From Mesorhizobium sp. (GTDB taxonomy: Bacteria; Pseudomonadota; Alphaproteobacteria; Rhizobiales; Rhizobiaceae), in assembly GCA_004963905.1 (NCBI GenBank), contig SUGL01000023.1:1-64000 (forward strand): a stretch of 64,000 bases of DNA, read 5' to 3'. The position numbers and the translations under genes were made by a program. The notes under the pieces are model-generated. The model saw nothing but the letters and a program-made list of their open reading frames with translations, searched no databases and had not been told where the DNA came from. Below, piece after piece: positions 60,155 through 64,000 of the stretch; positions within the stretch are counted from its first letter, which is position 1; every line of letters starts with the position of its first letter.

Positions 60155-60787
60155 CTATTCCTGGCGTCTTCCAGGGATGACTGCTTGTCTTTCTTGTGAA
60201 CTGATCGGGTTTCCGCCGGAGCTTGGTCCGAGAAAGAATTCAAACACGACTTGGGGCTGACCGAGCGATGTTGCCTGCAGGGCTGCCGGGGTCCTTGCCG
60301 CGGCTTCGGCGTGTTCAGCGAGCGCTGCGGGTGACATGCCGAGCGCACGCACGAAGCTATGATCGGCCGTGTTCATCAGCCGACGAAGGAGCGTCGCGGC
60401 GCGTCCGGCATGACGCATCGCCGCCGCCTGCTTGCTCTCGCGGATCTTCACGCCGGCGGCCGATAACAGGATCAATCCTTTGAAGAGCATCCGAAGCGGA
60501 GCGCCTCGGTCTGCAACTTGCCACAGGCCTTCCCAAGCCTCATGGGCTTCCCAGTAATAGCCGTGGTTGAAGAGGTCGAGACCCCAGCGGAATGTGTCTG
60601 AATCAACCGAGATCTCTGCCGCCAACGGCATGGCTTGGCTGTTGTAGCTGTGTCCCGCGGGATCACGTACCGGATGTGGCTGCCTGCCCGGCAGATACGC
60701 ATAGGATGGAAAGCTCTTTTCCGGCAGCCAGCGCCGGCGCAACATCGAACCAATAGCCATCAAAGCCGTATAGCACACCCGTGACAT
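60155..60787 (-). CDS. DUF309 family protein
   Basis: A DUF309 protein of about 210 residues, recognised by FNHGYYWEAHEAWEGLWQVA (the H-E-x-x-E-x-x-W motif) and MLFKGLILLSAAGVKIRESK. Its function is unknown. The start is uncertain: ATG 60787 is assumed, with ATG 60760 or 60856 possible, as no clear ribosome site is seen. The 278 bp between it and mucR show no gene. Confidence 0.7.
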   Translation of the reverse strand: MSRVCYTALMAIGSMLRRRWLPEKSFPSYAYLPGRQPHPVRDPAGHSYNSQAMPLAAEISVDSDTFRWGLDLFNHGYYWEAHEAWEGLWQVADRGAPLRMLFKGLILLSAAGVKIRESKQAAAMRHAGRAATLLRRLMNTADHSFVRALGMSPAALAEHAEAAARTPAALQATSLGQPQVVFEFFLGPSSGGNPISSQERQAVIPGRRQE

Positions 60788-60856
60788 CCTGAACGGATGA
60801 TCACTCCGGAGCGCCCGCCGGCAAAAATGAGGTTTTGGGCAAACGCCCGGGCTCAC

Positions 60857-61787
60857 AAGCGCAAGTGCACCAAGATGATCAGGCCTCGTGGTCTACTGGC
60901 ATGTCGTTGAGATGTCATCCGTGCTGACCTATATGCCAACGTGCGTCGGGCGTTCTCCTCCCATTGCGTCCGGCGCGTTCCCCTCTGGAGGTTTTGACCT
61001 CTTGCTTGGCCGGGTGCTGCAAGCCCGGCCTTTTTCTTGCGCGCCTGAGGCGATGAAGCGGCTGACTGGCCGCTGTGAACATGGCTTGACCCGTCCAACT
61101 TGCGAGCTGCAAGGGATCGCTCCTTGGGCGTGCGTTTGGGCACTGCCACGTCGCCGGGGCTTCGATAGGCGACGGTGCGGCCAGCAGAGGAAGAGGGCAG
61201 GCAGGGATTTCGGTGGGCGGACGAAGGTCCGGGAGAGAGACTCTCGGCGTCCGCCGCAGAGCAAACCCATGACACAGATGGAAGTTCAGGCACCGACGCT
61301 CGCGTCGCTCCCAAGGAGCTATCACGATGTCTTCCAGGGTGCATTCCGAAGCCCGTGCCGACATTTGCACGCGCATCACCCCCGAGATCAAAGCTGCGGC
61401 CGTCGCGGACCTGAGTGGCGCCCGCGCGCCTGAAGGCGCGCGCCGGGTGCTCGTGAACCGTGCCCGCTTTTCTTCGGCAAGCTCAGGCGGTCTCGGCCCT
61501 TCGGCTTCGCCCCCTGGCGCGGGGCAGCCTTTCGGCTGCTGACGGTCGCCGGCCTGTGGGCCGGCGTCGTTTTTTGTACTGGCCATCCCCCGGTGGCGCG
61601 CGGTGGGCGGCTCTCCCTTCTAGGCCCGCTGCGGCATCCCGCAACCCTTCGCTGCCGCTCAGGGTCCTCCTCTTCGTTCCGGTCCTTCGGATGCGGTCTG
61701 CCTTCGGCAGCGGGCCTTTCCGGTCGTTCTCGCCGCCCACCCCGCTTCCCGGGGAGGGCGCGCGATTGAAGAGCGGAGGACCAAACG
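60857..61787. other. GC-rich leader region upstream of ardC, no firm gene
   Basis: Several overlapping frames exist on both strands, but none resembles a protein; they reflect high GC. A strong terminator (61008-61035) splits the region. From 61327 a 71-codon frame opens MSSRVHSEARADICTRITPE, slightly like the first residues of ArdC proteins (a-D-I-x-x-R-I-T), and may be a degraded ardC start. The last 200 bp form the leader of ardC. Confidence 0.45.
61008..61035 (+). terminator. Intrinsic terminator
   Basis: A perfect 7-bp stem GGCCGGG (61008-61014) with CCCGGCC (61024-61030), a 9-nt loop and TTTTTCTT. There is no recognised gene upstream on the plus strand, so it may end a small RNA or a lost gene, or insulate ardC. 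Confidence 0.75.
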
Positions 61788-62750
61788 ATGCGTGCAAACA
61801 ACAAGCGTAGTGCCAGCCGGCAGGCCGGCGCAGGCAAGGGCGGGCGCCCCGGCGCCAGCCTGTATCAGGAGATCACCGACCGCATCATCGCCGAGCTGGA
61901 GCGCGGCACCGTGCCATGGGTCAAGCCATGGGGCCGCGCAAGGGCTGGCCTCGGCCTGCCCAAGAATGCGGCCACCGGCCGGCTCTATTCCGGCATCAAC
62001 ATCCTGATCCTTTGGGGCGCCGTCTTCGAGCGCAGCTATGCCAGCCAGAACTGGCTCACCTTCCGGCAGGCGCTTGCGCTTGGCGGCAATGTCCGGAAGG
62101 GCGAGCACGGCACCACCATCGTGCATGCCGACCGCTTTGTTCCCAAGGAGGAAAAGGAACGCGCCAAGACCGATGGCGACGAACCGCACGCCGTTCCCTT
62201 CCTGAAGCGCTTCACCGTCTTCAATGTCGCGCAGTGCGACGGGCTGCCCGACCACCTCCATGCCGCCGCCGAGCCGCTGCCCGAGCGTCAGATCGTCCCG
62301 CGGGCCGAGGGGCTTATTAACGCAAGCGGCGCTGATTTCCGCATCGGCGGCGATCGCGCTTTCTACATGCCCGGCAGCGACTTCATTCAGGTGCCGCCGC
62401 AGCCCGCTTTCTTTCACCAGATCGACTATTACCGCACCTGCTTCCACGAGCTTGGCCACTGGACCGGCCATCCGACCCGGCTTGCGCGCGACCTTTCCGG
62501 CTCGTTCCGCTCCAAGACCTATGCGCGCGAGGAACTTGTCGCTGAAATTTGCGCCGCCTTCGTCTGCAGCTCTCTCGCCATCGAGCCGACCGTGCGCCAT
62601 GCCGACTACATCGGCTCATGGCTCACCGTGCTGCGCGAGGACAGCCGCGCCATTTTCCGCGCCGCCAGCCAAGCTTCCAAAGCCGCCGATTTCCTGCTCG
62701 GCCCTCACAGCAACGCCGAAGCCTCGGACCGTGAGGAGATCGCGGCGTGA
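61788..62750 (+). CDS. ardC: ArdC-type anti-restriction protein (zincin)
   Basis: A 320-residue ArdC-family protein. The N-terminal ssDNA-binding domain starts SLYQEITDRIIAELERGTVP and includes PWVKPWGRARAGL and YSGINILILWG. The C-terminal metallopeptidase domain has CFHELGHWTGHPTRL (HELGH at about 220) and the downstream EELVAEICAAFVCS with the third ligand. Such proteins protect incoming plasmid DNA from host restriction during transfer. It overlaps the next small gene by 4 bp (GTGA). Length is normal. Confidence 0.93.
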   Translation: MRANNKRSASRQAGAGKGGRPGASLYQEITDRIIAELERGTVPWVKPWGRARAGLGLPKNAATGRLYSGINILILWGAVFERSYASQNWLTFRQALALGGNVRKGEHGTTIVHADRFVPKEEKERAKTDGDEPHAVPFLKRFTVFNVAQCDGLPDHLHAAAEPLPERQIVPRAEGLINASGADFRIGGDRAFYMPGSDFIQVPPQPAFFHQIDYYRTCFHELGHWTGHPTRLARDLSGSFRSKTYAREELVAEICAAFVCSSLAIEPTVRHADYIGSWLTVLREDSRAIFRAASQASKAADFLLGPHSNAEASDREEIAA

Positions 62751-62950
62751 AGGCGCGCGATCCCCAGGCGCTGCCGACCGAGACGACGCCGGAAGGCGAG
62801 CAGACCCTCATTCCCGGTGTCCGGCCTGTCACCACGCGCGACCGGCTTTGCCTTCTCACGGACGCGCCCATGCGGCCACGCAAGGCGCAAAAGCCGCTCG
62901 ATATCGGCCTGTTCGACGACTGCACCCGCAACCAGCTCGACCTGTTTTGA
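62747..62950 (+). CDS. Small plasmid protein between ardC and the DUF2958 gene
   Basis: A 67-residue protein starting at GTG 62747 inside the ardC stop. It contains ETTPEGEQTLIPGVRPVTTR and ends FDDCTRNQLDLF, a phrase that I associate with small conserved ORFs at this position in rhizobial plasmids. No domain is recognised. Coupling and codon use support that it is real. Confidence 0.65.
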   Translation: MKARDPQALPTETTPEGEQTLIPGVRPVTTRDRLCLLTDAPMRPRKAQKPLDIGLFDDCTRNQLDLF

Positions 62951-62964
62951 CAAGGAGTTTTGCC

Positions 62965-63384
62965 ATGATCCTCATTACCGACGACCTTCGCGCCCGGCTG
63001 CTCGCCAATGGCGCGGCCGAAACAGAAACCGACCATCACCCGGTCGTCAAACTGTTCGATCCCACCAGGCCCGCGACCTGGCTCTTGAGCGAACTCGACG
63101 CCGACGGCGACACGCTGTTCGGCCTGTGCGACCTCGGCCTCGGCTTCCCGGAACTGGGCAGCGTCAGCCTTGCCGAGCTTGAAAGCGTCAAGGGACGGCT
63201 TGGCCTCGGCATCGAGCGCGACCGCTATTTCAAGGCCGAGTTTGCGCTCTCCGTCTATGCCGAAGCCGCTCGGCTGTCCTGCCACATCACCGAGGACGAG
63301 CGGCTTTTGCGACAGGCAGCGGAAGCACTTGCCAAATCCGGTTCCGAGCTTCCGCCGGACACGGCGGAACAACCGCGCCGCTAG
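62965..63384 (+). CDS. DUF2958 family protein
   Basis: A 139-residue protein starting at ATG 62965 with AAGGAG 8 bp before it. The family signature is HHPVVKLFDPTRPATWLLSE followed by LFGLCDLGLGFPELGSVSLA and RYFKAEFALSVYAE. DUF2958 proteins are common in plasmid and integrative-element backbones next to ardC and ParB-like genes; the function is unknown. Confidence 0.88.
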   Translation: MILITDDLRARLLANGAAETETDHHPVVKLFDPTRPATWLLSELDADGDTLFGLCDLGLGFPELGSVSLAELESVKGRLGLGIERDRYFKAEFALSVYAEAARLSCHITEDERLLRQAAEALAKSGSELPPDTAEQPRR

Positions 63385-63459
63385 GCGTGGAAAACCGTCC
63401 CGCCGCTCGGCCTGCGGCCTCGCGGCGGGCAACTCAACCCCAGACGAAGGAGACTAACC

Positions 63460-64000
63460 ATGCAGCTTGCCCACATTCCGATTGATAAGCTCAACATTTC
63501 TGCCGCCAACATGCGGCACGCAAAACGCGCGCCCGACTTGTCCGACATTCTGCCGTCCGTGCGCGCGCGCGGCGTGCTGGTGCCGCTTCTGGTGCGGCCC
63601 AACGGGACGCCCGAAAGCTTCGAGATCGTCGCCGGTCGGCGACGCTATTTCGCCGCCAAATCGCTCGCCGAGGAGCGCGGCGAGGGCGATCCCTTGCCCT
63701 GCGCCATCATGGAAGACGGCGACGACGCCGATGCGCTCGAAGCCTCGCTCATCGAAAACATCGCCCGCCTCGATCCCGACGAAGTCTCCCAATGGGAGAC
63801 GTTTTCGCGGCTGATCAGGGAAGGCCGCTCAATTGCCGACATCGCCGCCACCTTCGGCATCACCGAGCTGATGGTGAAGCGCTCGCTGGCGCTTGGCGAC
63901 TTGTTGCCCAAGATCCGTGAAGCCTATCGGCGCGAGGAGATCGACGCCGAGACGGCGCGCTATCTCACCATGGCTTCGAAAGCGCAGCAGAAGGACTGGC
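63460..64000 (+). CDS. ParB/Spo0J-like nuclease-domain protein (runs off the right edge)
   Basis: The first 180 residues of a ParB-like protein (ATG 63460, GAAGGAG upstream). The ParB N-terminal domain is clear: IPIDKLNISAANMRHAKRAP, FEIVAGRRRYFAAKSLAEER and EASLIENIARLDPDEVSQWE; a helix-turn-helix follows (SIADIAATFGITELMVKRSL). In this plasmid context such proteins are long (about 700 residues) and distinct from RepB; the C-terminal part is outside the window. Confidence 0.9.
   Translation, partial: MQLAHIPIDKLNISAANMRHAKRAPDLSDILPSVRARGVLVPLLVRPNGTPESFEIVAGRRRYFAAKSLAEERGEGDPLPCAIMEDGDDADALEASLIENIARLDPDEVSQWETFSRLIREGRSIADIAATFGITELMVKRSLALGDLLPKIREAYRREEIDAETARYLTMASKAQQKDW

Noticed and set aside
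60888..61586. Several overlapping frames on both strands
   Set aside because: Arg/Pro/Ala-rich, no motif, mutually overlapping; typical of GC-rich non-coding DNA.
1..64000. CRISPR array or cas genes
   Set aside because: No regularly spaced identical repeats and no Cas-like protein were seen.

Overview
The window looks like part of a large, low-copy repABC plasmid of an alphaproteobacterium, most likely a Rhizobiales (Hyphomicrobiales) member. The reasons are a complete repA-repB-ctRNA-repC cassette at 14.8-18.4 kb, parS-like palindromes around repA, plasmid-type genes of that order (DUF1403, plasmid scpB copies, an RHE_PE00001-like gene, a Ros/MucR regulator, ArdC, DUF2958, a ParB-like protein), and overall GC-rich coding sequence. 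No chromosomal housekeeping operon and no complete tRNA or rRNA gene is visible.

Layout. 0-2 kb: debris (LysR fragment, broken ATP-grasp gene, helicase tail). 2.0-12.0 kb: a first 'recombinase / DUF1403 / ScpB' module, split by a 6.9-kb Tn3-family transposon with 45-bp perfect terminal repeats and a CTCTA duplication. That transposon is itself interrupted by an IS630-family element in its transposase gene, and the module's recombinase gene has a frameshift. 12.0-14.3 kb: an AbiEii-type toxin pair and an unknown gene. 14.3-18.4 kb: replication and partition. 18.5-21.4 kb: an Xre-RES toxin-antitoxin pair and a nuclease-vWA protein. 21.5-27.1 kb: a second tyrosine recombinase with a DUF3800 gene, then a second, intact 'recombinase / DUF1403 / ScpB' module whose expected third gene (RHE_PE00001-like) is split. 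27.1-35.4 kb: the splitting element, a tniABQ transposon carrying a type II-short CBASS anti-phage operon (cyclase, E2-like, patatin) with a divergent CapH-CapP control pair. 36.7-54.0 kb: a DNA phosphorothioation defence island, sspFGH-like genes on the plus strand converging on sspABCD on the minus strand, with a DUF262 protein and a Ser/Thr kinase appended to the sspFGH side. 54.0-55.0 kb: a small membrane protein and a methyltransferase. 55.1-59.1 kb: three nested insertion sequences (IS256 inside IS1111/IS110 inside IS481). 59.1-64.0 kb: a cold-shock gene stump, mucR, a DUF309 gene, and the ardC / DUF2958 / parB-like plasmid backbone.

How it fits together. The plasmid carries two recognisable anti-phage systems (CBASS and Ssp), two toxin-antitoxin pairs and an anti-restriction gene. 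The most unusual observations are: (1) the DUF262 and kinase genes continuing the sspFGH transcription unit; (2) CBASS as apparent cargo of a tni-type transposon; and (3) three dif-like palindromes, each two arms ending GATAA (one arm GGTAA) around a 7-bp spacer, sitting directly upstream of the three plasmid tyrosine-recombinase loci. The last looks like an undescribed plasmid recombination/segregation module linked to DUF1403 and ScpB. All functional names rest on motif and gene-order recognition by eye; no database search was possible.
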